A program made the position numbers and the translations under genes. Below are positions 38,701 through 45,542 of a stretch of 64,000 nucleotides of DNA, in pieces; positions within the stretch are counted from its first letter, which is position 1; the number at the start of each line of letters is the position of its first letter. Source of the DNA: Catonia carolina (Eukaryota; Arthropoda; Insecta; Hemiptera; Achilidae); contig JAQMRL010000003.1 of NCBI GenBank assembly GCA_035578175.1, positions 105,574,969 through 105,638,968 of the forward strand, read 5' to 3'. The notes beneath the pieces were generated by a model. That model had not been told where the DNA came from, did not search any database, and was given only the letters and a program-made list of their open reading frames with translations.

Positions 38701-41700
38701 CAGCATACATGGCACCTACCCTATCTTGTAGAGCATAAAAAATTGAGTAAACCAGGGGAATTTAAAAAAAATTGTAGGACCAGTTTTTGAGCAAAATCGC
38801 AAAAAAGTGAAAAATTACACGAATAAACTACTACTTCCGGTTGGCCGATTTTAATGAAAATGTTGGTGTCGGGTCCGGTAGTGGCATGTAACTTAAGTTT
38901 TAAGTTTCAGGTTCATACGATGTTCCGTTCTCGAGATATTCTGTTCACACACATACAGACCAATCGCTAAAAACATGTTTTTTTGGGTTTAGGGGGTCTG
39001 AAAATGTGTAGATCCGGTGAAAACTCGATTTGGAAAAATTGACATGAAAACAATACTTTCCTTCCTATATATTCATATAGGCAAAAGAAAGTAAAAAGGA
39101 AACCAAAAATTCTCCAATGTAACTGAACACATGAACAAAAATCAACACACTATGTTGAGTATAATAAATAATCTAGAAATATTAGAAATGAATAACAGAC
39201 AAAATGAAATTGAAATTTTGGAAAAATAAATTCAATAACATGGAAAAATTAATGAACACACAAAGTGACTATGACAATCAAATGATTAAGTTGGCAAGAC
39301 TGTTTTAGATATAAGAATTGACTATTCCTTATCTACCATGGTAGGAGTAGGAAGTTTTAAATTTTGATGTAGAAAAATTTTAATTTACTGAAGATGTGTA
39401 TGATACATGAAAGCGCTATAAACATTGGTAAGTGTTTTCTGTTATCGTATACTGGTGGTTAGAAACATGTTTCAATTTATTTCAATTTAACATAATTCAA
39501 TTTTAGTTTATAATATCTACAATAATTTCACTTTCAAATAATAAAAGCAGCAAAGATAGAAACATATGGTAATGTGTTTTTCTTATGTGACAATGCTGAT
39601 TATAATATTTTCTAAAAGATTTTGAAAAATTATAAAAATGTATTTTTATGTAAATACATTTATGAAATGTTAATGTTTTTTATTTTATTTAAAGTTGCAT
39701 CAACTGTTTGGTTATTAGTGACTATGATGGATTGTGTGACTGTATATCGGATTCGACTTGTGAAAATTTTCAGACCCTGGCCAGGAATCAAACCCGGGAC
39801 CTCCACAAGGTATATTGAAGCGCTAACCACTATGCTATAGAGGCAGCTAAAATGTTAATGTTGGTTTTTAGTAAATAAAACCCTAGCACTTTCTTGCTCT
39901 ATAGTATGTATTTCATTTAATTAATTTTTAGAACTGACAACTTGTGTGTAAATGTGATTTCCTTCAAAAACTAAATTCTCTATAGTGCAGAGTGGAATTA
40001 AGAAATGTTCACAAATTTTTAACTGAATAATTAAATCTAAAATGTTATCTAAAAAACAAAAAACTGATTAGACTACAAAATACAGTTTTTGAGTTATTGT
40101 CAGCTGAACATAACTTTACAGATACCATGAAACAGACCCGGGTACAGATGTGAATTCATATTATTTTTTTAATTTCAATTGGGTAACCTAAGGGTTAAAA
40201 ATAAAGATAATTATAAATGAAATATTTTCATATGAATGGTTTCTTAACAACTTAAAATATTCCATTGAAAGCTCTGTTCTTTACACATGTATCATTCAAT
40301 CATGGATCAGTTCAATTGTATATAACAGCTTTAAATGTAAAAACTTATGACTACAAAGTAAATAAACTTAAGACTCACTGCAAACAGTAGCAAAAACGGA
40401 TAAAATGAAACAAAAACTGTCATTTTTTCTGAAACAAACAAACAAACATTACAATCAGTTAGTTGGATGTGTTAAAAAACACACAATACAACAAAAAATT
40501 GAAAGACATTATTTCCACACAATACAAAAAAAAATTGAAACGGAGATAATTTCGACTGAATTTCATAAAAAAATAATACTGAATTAACATAACTATAAAA
40601 ACAAACTGCACTACACTAAAGAAAATAAATAGGTACATAAATTTTATTTTATTTTACTCTGTAAATTATTATAGATTTCACAGCAATGTTTGATCTTAAA
40701 TTTTCACCAAATGACTTACGAAACTTTACAATTCTGGTAGTTTCAAAAATTTTCCAGATAATTGCTGGAAAATGAGCCAGGGTCACCTAGCTTAACACTT
40801 GTGCACTTGCTCTACCAGAGCCAATAAAATGGCCTTGATTTTTTTTTGTTATAATGAAAATTATCACTATGTACCTTTATCAATTTTTCTAAGTATTAAC
40901 GAACTAGTTATACTGTGATTACTGTCCTAAATTAACTAATGGAAAATTTTAAAAAAACCTTTAAAAAATGGCCACCCAACTTGAATTTTTCTTTGTTTTA
41001 ATAGTCCTGTTAAAGACTGTAAAAAGTTAAAAAAATAACTTCATAAAGGGTAACAATTCACTTTGTCATAAAACTGATAAAAAAATAAAACCCACTGAGA
41101 TTCCATTTTTACATGACAATTAAAATAACCACTGTGTAGTCAGGATGTAATGTATTTTACCCCCAAGGCGATTTAAATATTGTAAGCAAAACGAAATTAT
41201 TTTTTCAAAGTAAATTATACTATTATACATTGGTACTTATAAGAAACAACTGAGACATAATAATACTGAATTAAAAGTTAGTTATAAAGAAACGATTTTC
41301 AAATATTACGCCAAATACTACAGTCATTGCGCAATACTGCATTAATCATTTCACAGTTAAAATTTAAGATTTAAATTTTAAAACTCAATGACGTAAATGA
41401 AATAAATAGGTCTAAACTAAAATTAAGGAAAAATTATATCCCGACAGAAACTATAATTTAATTTAAAGGGATCTGATGCAATATTAAAATTGTAAATTAC
41501 AGTGATAGACATTGTTAACCTCAAAAAGTTTGTGAAGTAATACTACTAGTTAAAATATAGTAAAGATGTTTAATTTAACTATTTCACTTTACTAAAACAA
41601 TTAAAACAGTCCATCAAACTGAAATTATGTGATACACTTTAGTTAAGTTTTTTTAAAGTTAAACGTTAATGAACGTCACCGTAGTAATCCGAAAAACAAA

Positions 41701-41841
41701 AATTTTAGAAATAAAATTAACTTTAAGTTGATTAAATGCTTACGTAAGAAATTTACAAGCAGTAAAAATTGTTATAATTACCTCATTAATAATAAACACA
41801 CAAAAATATGTAAATAAAATGACTAATACACAACCAGTCAT
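11599..41841 (-). CDS. TNF receptor superfamily receptor, Wengen/EDA2R-like (complete, 10 coding exons)
   Basis: Ten minus-strand exons with GT/AG borders and matching phases join into 371 aa. In order: signal peptide (1 to about 20-25, MTGCVLVILFTYFCVF); one cysteine-rich domain with Cys 33, 39, 45, 52, 55, 58, 71, 78, 81 and 99, including CSKCTEC and ECGSCLPGY, the TNFR pattern; one membrane helix (about 122-140, WPVGIGFALMLTFFYAACW); and a cytoplasmic tail of about 230 aa, acidic and Ser/Asn-rich, with PPPY (170-173), a second Cys cluster (about 193-230), a poly-Asn run and a C-terminal PPAKKKKED stretch. Family role: surface receptor for TNF-like ligands (Eiger in flies) feeding JNK-type signalling. 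Length is close to fly Wengen (about 340 aa). No death domain is visible. Wengen versus another insect TNFR is not settled; the CRD most recalls the EDA2R/Troy type. Introns hold most of the repeats in the window. Confidence 0.9.
11843..12766 (+). mobile_element. HINE/helentron-like repeat, copy 1
   Basis: Starts AAAATCTGGTGTGAAAC. An inner CTTGCTCTTACC box near the 5' end is the inverse of GGCAAGAGAAA at the 3' end. There is a (CA)n stretch about 150 bp from the 3' end (12613) and a CCTATAT-ATTC-ATATAGG hairpin at 12736-12753. No protein is coded. See the findings for the family argument. Confidence 0.7.
12767..13919. other. Receptor intron 9 remainder, nothing recognised
   Basis: AT-rich intronic DNA without coding or recognisable repeats. 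Confidence 0.5.
13920..14046 (-). CDS. TNF receptor, coding exon 9
   Basis: Residues 265-305, acidic, ending DWTPYPYPQDCSPI. The acceptor has a long pyrimidine tract; donor GTAAGT. Confidence 0.88.
14458..18309. repeat. Three tandem copies of a 1290-bp unit
   Basis: Units start near 14458, 15748 and 17038. The third lacks the last ~20 nt. By eye they are nearly identical; one difference seen is AAACGACGAA versus AAATGACGAA at 15982-15991. Each unit begins with an antisense SINE head, then unique AT-rich DNA, and contains a 15-bp perfect hairpin (15049-15063 with 15091-15105 in unit 1). It lies wholly within receptor intron 8. Confidence 0.95.
14480..14572 (-). repeat. SINE family 1 head, antisense (repeated in each 1290-bp unit)
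   Basis: CCAGGAATCAAAACCGGGAC (inverted B box) and CCTACCACTACACTATGG (inverted A box). Same at about 15770-15862 and 17060-17152. Confidence 0.7.
18585..19175 (-). pseudogene. Non-LTR retrotransposon reverse-transcriptase fossil (C-terminal part)
   Basis: The minus-strand reading gives GRSTSDIKSRIAQARKAFEM, then VALYGSGTWVIEAVERKRIE, FEMWCYRKMFKIRWVDK and later RGRQRLEFIKQISNDVG. This is the familiar end of an insect endonuclease/reverse-transcriptase polyprotein. It is broken by stops, frameshifts and a short (TTA)n tract near 18885. Confidence 0.8.
19358..19401 (-). CDS. TNF receptor, coding exon 8 (44 bp)
   Basis: Residues 250-263, NSLLQDTDDESGSP. Acceptor TTTCAG, donor GTAAGC. Both split codons (Leu249, Asp264) complete correctly. 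Confidence 0.85.
19402..20279. other. Receptor intron 7, AT-rich part
   Basis: No coding or clear repeat recognised. Confidence 0.5.
20280..20480 (+). mobile_element. HINE/helentron-like repeat, copy 2 (3' end only)
   Basis: Starts in the microsatellite part (GACA/GACG repeats), then GACCAATCGGTTAAAAACATG, GTAGATCCGGTGAAAACTCG and the terminal CTATATATTCATATAGG hairpin and GGCAAGAGAAAGT. Confidence 0.8.
20972..21000. repeat. 11-bp perfect hairpin beside an AT palindrome
   Basis: AGGATTGGAAC, 7-nt loop, GTTCCAATCCT. It lies next to a long ATATAT/TATTAAT tract from about 20918. Confidence 0.7.
21025..21452 (-). mobile_element. HINE/helentron-like repeat, copy 3 (inverted, 5'-truncated)
   Basis: Starts with inverted ACTTTCTCTTGCC and the hairpin, then GTGTGTGT microsatellite, and text matching copies 1, 4 and 5 in reverse down to the CATGTCTGCTAAAATTCTTGG segment. 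Confidence 0.78.
21908..22067 (-). CDS. TNF receptor, coding exon 7
   Basis: Residues 197-248, FISNCQCSAGRTQVITAQTS then HTREHCQSWQQC. The frame is fixed by phases of both neighbours; the longer open frame in the same stretch is a different phase and is a shadow. Confidence 0.88.
22523..22692 (+). repeat. tRNA-derived SINE, family 1, sense
   Basis: Best-preserved copy: A-box-like TAACATAGTGGTTAGCGCAT, B-box-like GGTTCGATTCC (22579), then the body CCAGGGTCTGGAAATTTTCA and tail with ACCAAAGTCGCTAATGACC. It ends in an A-rich run. The order of A and B boxes marks a pol III tRNA origin. Confidence 0.85.
22780..22945 (+). pseudogene. Non-LTR reverse-transcriptase C-terminal fragment
   Basis: Reading RGPGRRRISWLKNLRTWF and LFRAAVDKVRIAMMVSNIRN with a stop, a typical C-terminal tail of insect retrotransposon polyproteins (RRxSWLxNLRxWF). 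Confidence 0.7.
22946..24352. other. Receptor intron 6, no gene recognised
   Basis: AT-rich. A short GC-rich patch CCGCGGCCGCGCCCC lies at 23803-23817, followed by three ACCAGCTGA(T) words (23877-23910). No coding was identified. Confidence 0.45.
24353..25147 (+). pseudogene. Decayed mariner transposase
   Basis: An open part (24353-24637) reads SDLQFTVKEIMSEVGISYGS and SVPWVPRLLAKNQNKVRLET, the helix-turn-helix and linker of mariner transposases. Further fossil text follows through stops, ending near 25085-25147 with KLPNHWKKCIDHAEDYVAKN, the usual mariner C-terminus. Many stops and indels; no TIRs recognised. Confidence 0.8.
25690..26534 (+). mobile_element. 5'-truncated non-LTR retrotransposon (jockey/CR1-like)
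   Basis: The frame 25709-26149 reads ISALKILYFSFVVSVLEFGS, VIWSPYYAVHIHAIEQLQIK and FLRYLYYKQN, the end of a jockey/CR1-like reverse transcriptase. A 3'UTR follows with GGGCCGTAGTCGGCCTGTTG and the element ends in a TAAA/AAAT-rich tail (26515-26534). 5' truncation and such a tail are normal for target-primed insertion. Confidence 0.85.
26688..26837 (-). CDS. TNF receptor, coding exon 6 (PPPY motif)
   Basis: Residues 147-195. Ala/Pro-rich cytoplasmic segment with GEEPPPYSSS, a PPxY site of the kind bound by WW domains. Donor GTTAGT. Confidence 0.9.
26838..28380. other. Receptor intron 5, left part
   Basis: AT-rich and without recognised genes or repeats. Confidence 0.5.
28381..28550. other. 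GC-rich island with inverted repeats in receptor intron 5
   Basis: Clearly GC-richer than its surroundings. CACTGCAGGG (28402-28411) pairs exactly with CCCTGCAGTG (28433-28442). No gene recognised. It runs directly into the histone-like stem-loops. Confidence 0.55.
28551..28635 (+). repeat. Three tandem histone-3'-end-like stem-loops
   Basis: GGCCCTTTTCAGGGCC at 28553-28568 matches the histone mRNA stem-loop consensus GGYYYUHHUHARRRCC at every position and is followed by ACCA. Degenerate AGTCCTTTTCATAACC follows near 28583, and GGCCCTTTTCATGGCC at 28614-28629 has one mismatch. Spacing is about 30 nt. No histone reading frame lies upstream. Confidence 0.7.
29134..29229 (-). CDS. TNF receptor, coding exon 5 (transmembrane helix)
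   Basis: Residues 115-145. A hydrophobic run WPVGIGFALMLTFFYAACW is followed by KNWKS, positively charged on the cytoplasmic side. Type I topology follows from the signal peptide. Confidence 0.92.
29551..30630 (+). mobile_element. HINE/helentron-like repeat, copy 4
   Basis: Starts AAAAATTTGGTGTGAAACAC with the CTTTCTCTTGCC box. It ends with the hairpin region and GACAAGAGAAAAT. It is longer than the others because of internal additions: a SINE-tail-like piece (about 29650-29760, CACCTTAGTCGCTAAG) and a snap-back palindrome at 30158-30215. Confidence 0.75.
30158..30189. repeat. 14-bp perfect hairpin (snap-back insertion)
   Basis: AGAGCACAGCCACC, loop CCAA, GGTGGCTGTGCTCT. A competing stem GCCACCCCAA/TTGGGGTGGC overlaps it. 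Absent from the other copies of the same repeat. Confidence 0.85.
30739..30827 (-). CDS. TNF receptor, coding exon 4 (juxtamembrane stalk)
   Basis: Residues 85-113, YEEEILSGGRTRDFCVKSLN and onward. The GGRTRDFC text parallels the end of EDA2R-type domains. Donor GTAAGT. Confidence 0.9.
31016..31496 (+). pseudogene. Non-LTR reverse-transcriptase fragment, duplicate A
   Basis: The open part reads LSKREESRLQPSEMKILQHM, then REDRYRNIEIRREFNIFSIN and QNRMQWLEHVHR, a standard C-terminal segment of an insect endonuclease/reverse transcriptase. The same ~480 bp returns at 31849. Confidence 0.8.
31497..31848 (-). pseudogene. Truncated mariner, 5' end and transposase N-terminus
   Basis: The minus-strand reading has MASFNEQRAAVKFCFLLGKN, then TAYKDDAIGKTQVYEWFLRF, the N-terminus of a DD34D-type mariner transposase. 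Upstream (to 31845) is a mariner-like terminal sequence, CGAGGGGGTACCCAAAAGTA on the minus strand, next to TA. The rest of the element is missing; the break joins duplicate A. Confidence 0.8.
31849..32335 (+). pseudogene. Non-LTR reverse-transcriptase fragment, duplicate B
   Basis: Nearly identical to 31016-31496, with a few substitutions (for example REDLYRNIEIRKEF instead of REDRYRNIEIRREF). Confidence 0.8.
32710..32870 (-). CDS. TNF receptor, coding exon 3 (cysteine-rich domain)
   Basis: Residues 31-83 plus two bases of Gly84. It holds nine cysteines in the TNFR spacing and ends ECGSCLPG. Acceptor TATAG, donor GTAATT. Confidence 0.93.
33747..34378 (+). pseudogene. Decayed mariner transposase catalytic domain
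   Basis: Text in shifting frames: ITGDETWKFEYDLETRKQSQ, then ILHHDN around 34038 and a C-terminal GVTSEDYQGCFLLWKQRWNR. These match the first two catalytic Asp motifs and the C-terminal region of DD34D mariners. The Pro-rich third-Asp motif is degraded. Frameshifts and stops show it is dead. No TIRs identified. Confidence 0.85.
34379..36007. other. Receptor intron 2 edge and intron 1, AT-rich
   Basis: Apart from exon 2 (34526-34555), nothing is recognised. Confidence 0.5.
34526..34555 (-). CDS. TNF receptor, coding exon 2 (30-bp microexon)
   Basis: Acceptor TTTCAG before 34555, donor GTAAGT from 34525, 10 codons (VAFGSATPIR). Phase 0 at both ends, so skipping it would keep the frame. Confidence 0.75.
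36008..36310 (+). repeat. tRNA-derived SINE, family 2
   Basis: ACCGGGTTGGTCTAGAGGTAAA (A box), GGTTCAAATCC (B box, near 36087), then a shared body (GGATTTGAATACTAGACAGT, CCTGAGTCCGGACAAGACTA) and a 3' end near GATTGCAACGTACATAAATT. Second copy at 60672 and a truncated one at 63155. Confidence 0.85.
36476..36569 (+). mobile_element. 66-nt insert with A tail and perfect 14-nt target duplication
   Basis: AACCATGGTGGCGA occurs at 36476-36489 and again at 36556-36569. The insert between them (36490-36555) ends in seven A, and can fold: TTCCC/GGGAA and CGAG-TTTTT-CTCG. This is the structure of a processed copy of a small RNA made by non-LTR machinery. Parent RNA not recognised. Confidence 0.65.
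36570..38160. other. Receptor intron 1, AT-rich, nothing recognised
   Basis: Open frames here (36685-36916 and others) show no known family. Confidence 0.5.
38161..39096 (+). mobile_element. HINE/helentron-like repeat, copy 5 (best full-length)
   Basis: AAAATCTGGTGTGAAACACT at the start, ACTTTCTCTTGCC box at 38188, short CACACACA tract near 38945, hairpin CCTATAT/ATATAGG near 39064-39081, end GGCAAAAGAAAGTAAAA. About 935 bp, non-coding. Confidence 0.8.
39695..39846 (-). repeat. tRNA-derived SINE, family 1, antisense
   Basis: CAGACCCTGGCCAGGAATCA, then AACCCGGGACCTCC (inverted B box) and GCGCTAACCACTATGC (inverted A box). Confidence 0.82.
39847..41781. other. Receptor intron 1, left of exon 1
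   Basis: AT-rich, no recognised feature. Confidence 0.5.
41782..41841 (-). CDS. TNF receptor, coding exon 1 (signal peptide)
   Basis: ATG at 41841-41839, 20 codons of mostly hydrophobic residues, donor GTAATT from 41781. Phase 0. This start was chosen because it gives a typical signal peptide and joins in frame to exon 2. Confidence 0.85.
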
Positions 41842-42000
41842 TCACACCTACAACCACAACGAGCACAAAACGTTCGTACACCTCCGATGACTCACAACCA
41901 CTGACGGCAGGTTTCACGGACAAGTTTGGACAGGTCCGTGGGCTGAACTCTTCTGCGCATGCGTTACCTTCAGTTTTGGCGTTGGCGGTAAATGTGTTAG
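41842..42000 (-). promoter_or_regulatory. 5'UTR / proximal promoter of the TNF receptor gene
   Basis: A GC-richer stretch just upstream of the start. It holds TGCGCATGCG at 41954-41963, a near-consensus NRF1 (Erect wing) palindrome, and a CACGGAC/GTCCGTG inverted pair. A further TTTTGGCGCC E2F-like site (minus strand) lies at 42358-42367. The transcription start is not defined. Confidence 0.4.
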
Positions 42001-44147
42001 TTATTCGGAATGCAAGTTTTAAACAGGTTTTTTTAACTTAGAGACTTTGCTTCCGCATTATTTACCAGTTAAATTAATACTATAAGTAATAACTTTGCAG
42101 TTATTAATCAGATCGAGTTCATTAAATCTTTACAGAATTATATTTAACTAAACAATATTGAACTAATAATCTCTTTGTTATCTCACAAATTATTTTTTGT
42201 AATATGTTAGGAAAATGTAACTTACATAAATAATAGACGGTGTTCTTATAATTACGCCAGAATTATTAATAAAAGGTTGTAGCTACTATAGGTAGGTAAT
42301 AAACATAAACATTGAATGAGAACGAGAGGGAATTTCTGCTACTAAAAATTTCCCGTCGGCGCCAAAATTTCAAAATCAGACTACTTGCCAACGATTTTTT
42401 AACTCTTATATTTTTGTTGATGTCGGGAACTATTTTATTCTAAACAAGCACAAAATTTTGATCCTTCCATTATTCTCGATTTTTACTATGAGTAGATTTC
42501 CTGATTCCTTATTTCCTGATCCTGACTCTTAATCAGGAATGCATAATAATTCATGTAAACAATCACCATACAAAGTAGCTCGCCCAACCATTGTTACTTA
42601 GCTATTCATAGTGGTTTTAATTTTCTCTCATTCATTGTTACCCAAATATTTACTATAATTATGAGATGGACTTGAATTTAATTCTCAAGAAACCATTTTT
42701 CCTTTGAATGCAGAGCTCTAAAGATGTGATGTGAAAAACTATTTCTCATAAATTTATAGTCAGAACCATAAAATTAGACTTTTGTTGTCCTTACTAATAA
42801 TTGTACCACTACCTTGACTCGTCCATTCTACTACAGGTTTTAGGTAGTTGTTGAATTCCAATCTCTCTTTAACATAGAGCAGATGTCATCTTCAAGATGC
42901 AGAAATAGACTGTTAGAGCCATCTTAGGAAAAGACGTGGTTCTTGTAAACTCTTTTTTAAAGAACTAAATGTATTAATGTTCCCATGCATTTACATTTTT
43001 ATGTAAATGCATAAAATAAGGTCTTGACATGTCCTATACTCCCTTTGCATCTCTGTTACCAGTGTCCTCAGATTCAAACACCTAAAAATCACATTATTTT
43101 GTCTTCTGTCAGATTAATTAACAATTATTATAATTACTGTTAAGGCATTGTGCACCGGGGTTTGCGCTGTCTTGTGGTCCTCTTTGCTTTTTCTTCCTCT
43201 TTCTTCCTTCTTCTTCCCTTTGTTGGCCACTTGTACAGTGAGTTGTGTCATGTGCGGATGTGCTTCCCGTCTCGTCTTAAGGCTTAGGCTATTCGTTTTA
43301 ACGCTCGTTTATATCCTAAACAATTACGTATTTCAGGAAATTTGTTTTTTATAAAACTTAGATAAGTGACAAATTCTAGTTTAAGAAATAATCAAGTTTG
43401 ATATTTATTACACTGAAATAACCATTCCATGTAAGATAATACTAATATATAATCATCATTATCACAAGGATTTGTCAAAATAATTTGCTTGTATTATAAA
43501 TAATTTTTTCAACTGAGCAATAAAAAATTTATTCCAATACATAATTTGCTAAAAATTAGCCACTACAAAATAACAGAATCTGGTGTGACCAAAATTACAA
43601 GTTCATGGGGTACAGCAATATCTACATACAAGAAACTAGAATAAAATTGTTATTTCTTAAAAATAGCCAAAATGGTTGTATTAAAATTTACTATTATATT
43701 AAAATGTATTTAGTATACAACAGCCAGACTGTAAAAACTTTGGTTGCTTCAATCCCTAAAGAATAAAAATAATTTTCACTAGTTTGTTACAATATACGAG
43801 TATGTGATGAAAAAAAAACTGCTACCAGTAAAAAATTAGGCTATGAAATTTTTATTTTAAATACTGTTTGAGGGTAATAAAAATTATTTTTTGTACTTTT
43901 TATTTTTTTTTTAAATATTACTTGAAGAACTGTATTCAAGTTTGAAAAATGCCACAGAAGATAAACTCAGCTGACACACATTGGTGGCTAGATGCTTTAC
44001 TTCTGAACAGGCTTTATGCTCTTTATAAATCTATTTTGCTAAATAGATTTAGCAAATTTTGAACTAAATATGACCGGGGGATTTAATTTGAAATAGGTTA
44101 AATTAAAATTTTTGTTCTGCTTAAGTTGAAAACTTATTTTTATTTTT
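42001..44147. other. Intergenic, upstream of the TNF receptor
   Basis: Contains a possible non-LTR fossil at about 42895-43080 (reading near TVRAILGKDVVLVNSFLK) and a pyrimidine-rich block at 43165-43220. Neither is firmly assigned. Confidence 0.35.
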
Positions 44148-44300
44148 TAAAGTCGCATCAATAGCTCGGTTATTAGCGACTTTGGTGGGTTATGTAACTT
44201 TATTTTAACTTATGAAAATTTCCAGACCCTAGCTGAGAATTGAATCTGGGACCTCCGAATTATAGGGTGGCGCTCTACTACTACATTACAGCGGCAGCCT
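44148..44300 (-). repeat. tRNA-derived SINE, family 1, antisense
   Basis: AAGTCGCATCAATAGCTCGG tail, CCAGACCCTAGCTGAGAATT body, and an inverted A box GGCGCTCTACTACTACATTA. Confidence 0.78.
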
Positions 44301-44404
44301 CTTATTATTTCAAGTTTATTTTTTTAAAAATTAATATGCCCTTAAATTTTGTAAAGTGTTATTTTGGTAGCTGCTTGGCAATACTTAAGTAATTCTTTAA
44401 CTCG

Positions 44405-44545
44405 TCTTATCCAGTCATGGTAGACACACATTGTCCTATAAAGATGCAACCACTCCTCTCCACCCCTCATGCTCCTGAGCAGCCTCCTGCCAGTTTCCCA
44501 ACACCATCAATCTGCCTGGGTCTTTCTCTTTTAGTACCATGCATT
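44405..44545 (-). pseudogene. Short non-LTR polyprotein C-terminal fossil
   Basis: The minus-strand reading has KRERPRQIDGVGKLAGG followed by GVERSGCI, resembling the GRPRxRWxDxV...W..L tail of insect retrotransposons. Stops are present. Confidence 0.4.
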
Positions 44546-45479
44546 ATCATTTGTAAGACTAAAGCAATTCTTTTTGTATTTAAAGAATAGTTTTATTTTT
44601 ATATTTTGTTTTCTGTATTACCACTCAGTGGAGTCACAAAATGGTGGGTGATGAATACTACCAAAAGCTTTAACGGATTAATAAACAAATTCTTTTGCAG
44701 CTGAAAAAAATTAGACTGAGTGCTAATACAAGAAAAAACAAGACACTGTATTATTCTTATACCAAAATGTTTGTTCAATTATTTTGGATCTTTAGAATGC
44801 TGCCTGTGTATGATATTCTGCTGCTTCATAAATTTTTACTTACCTTTTCTTGAAAACATACTTGATCTCATATCACTAAACGGATACAGTTTTAGTAATA
44901 ACTTACTTATGCTGAGGCCATAATGGCACACTGCGCTCGACCCTCCACCATCACCTCTACCCTCAATAATCACCCCTGACATCATGACTGGCCATACTGA
45001 AGCACCACAGTTTTTTTTCAGTTCAGTTCAAATTTGTGTGTGATCATGTTCTCTTCATCATCATCTTCAGAAGAAGATTTGATATTAGAATCAATAATGA
45101 TCTTATACAATATAAGTTAAAAACAATACATGTTCATCCATTAATTTTTAGTACAACACAGTTATGGTGGTTTTGGTTGGTTCTGTCCTATATAGGTTCC
45201 CGGACGAAAATTTCATTAAACAGGTTTTTCAACTTGACAACACGTTTTGTTTAGTTGTTCTGTAATTAAAACCACACAGAATACAATATTATTAGGAATA
45301 AATGAAATCTTTGTTGACACAAGATTGAATACTAAACGCTGGGTGCGAGGGTGCTAAGCAAAAAAAAACATCTTACCAGAAAGAAGGTGCAGTGCAATGG
45401 TTGGTGCGCTGGTAGGGTTAGTGCGTGGGGATAAGCTCTGTTATGGCCACAGTAATGTAAATACATCCTTTATTCTGGA

Positions 45480-45503
45480 AGAGGTGCAATGCATTGCACC
45501 TCT
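45480..45503. repeat. 24-bp perfect palindrome
   Basis: AGAGGTGCAATG followed directly by its reverse complement. It sits in a GC-richer block (45350-45540) that repeats GGTGC words. Confidence 0.85.
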
Positions 45504-45542
45504 CTGGTGCGGTGAACCGTTGTGGTCGCGGCCTTATACTTA

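Noticed and set aside
43148..43354. Plus-strand frame of 68 codons with a leader-like start
   Set aside because: It reads through a pyrimidine-rich block that forces Leu/Ser/Phe codons; composition artefact.
45360..45540. Possible non-coding minus-strand exon ending at a GTAAGA donor-like site
   Set aside because: No matching acceptor or joined exon was found; a donor-like hexamer alone is weak evidence.
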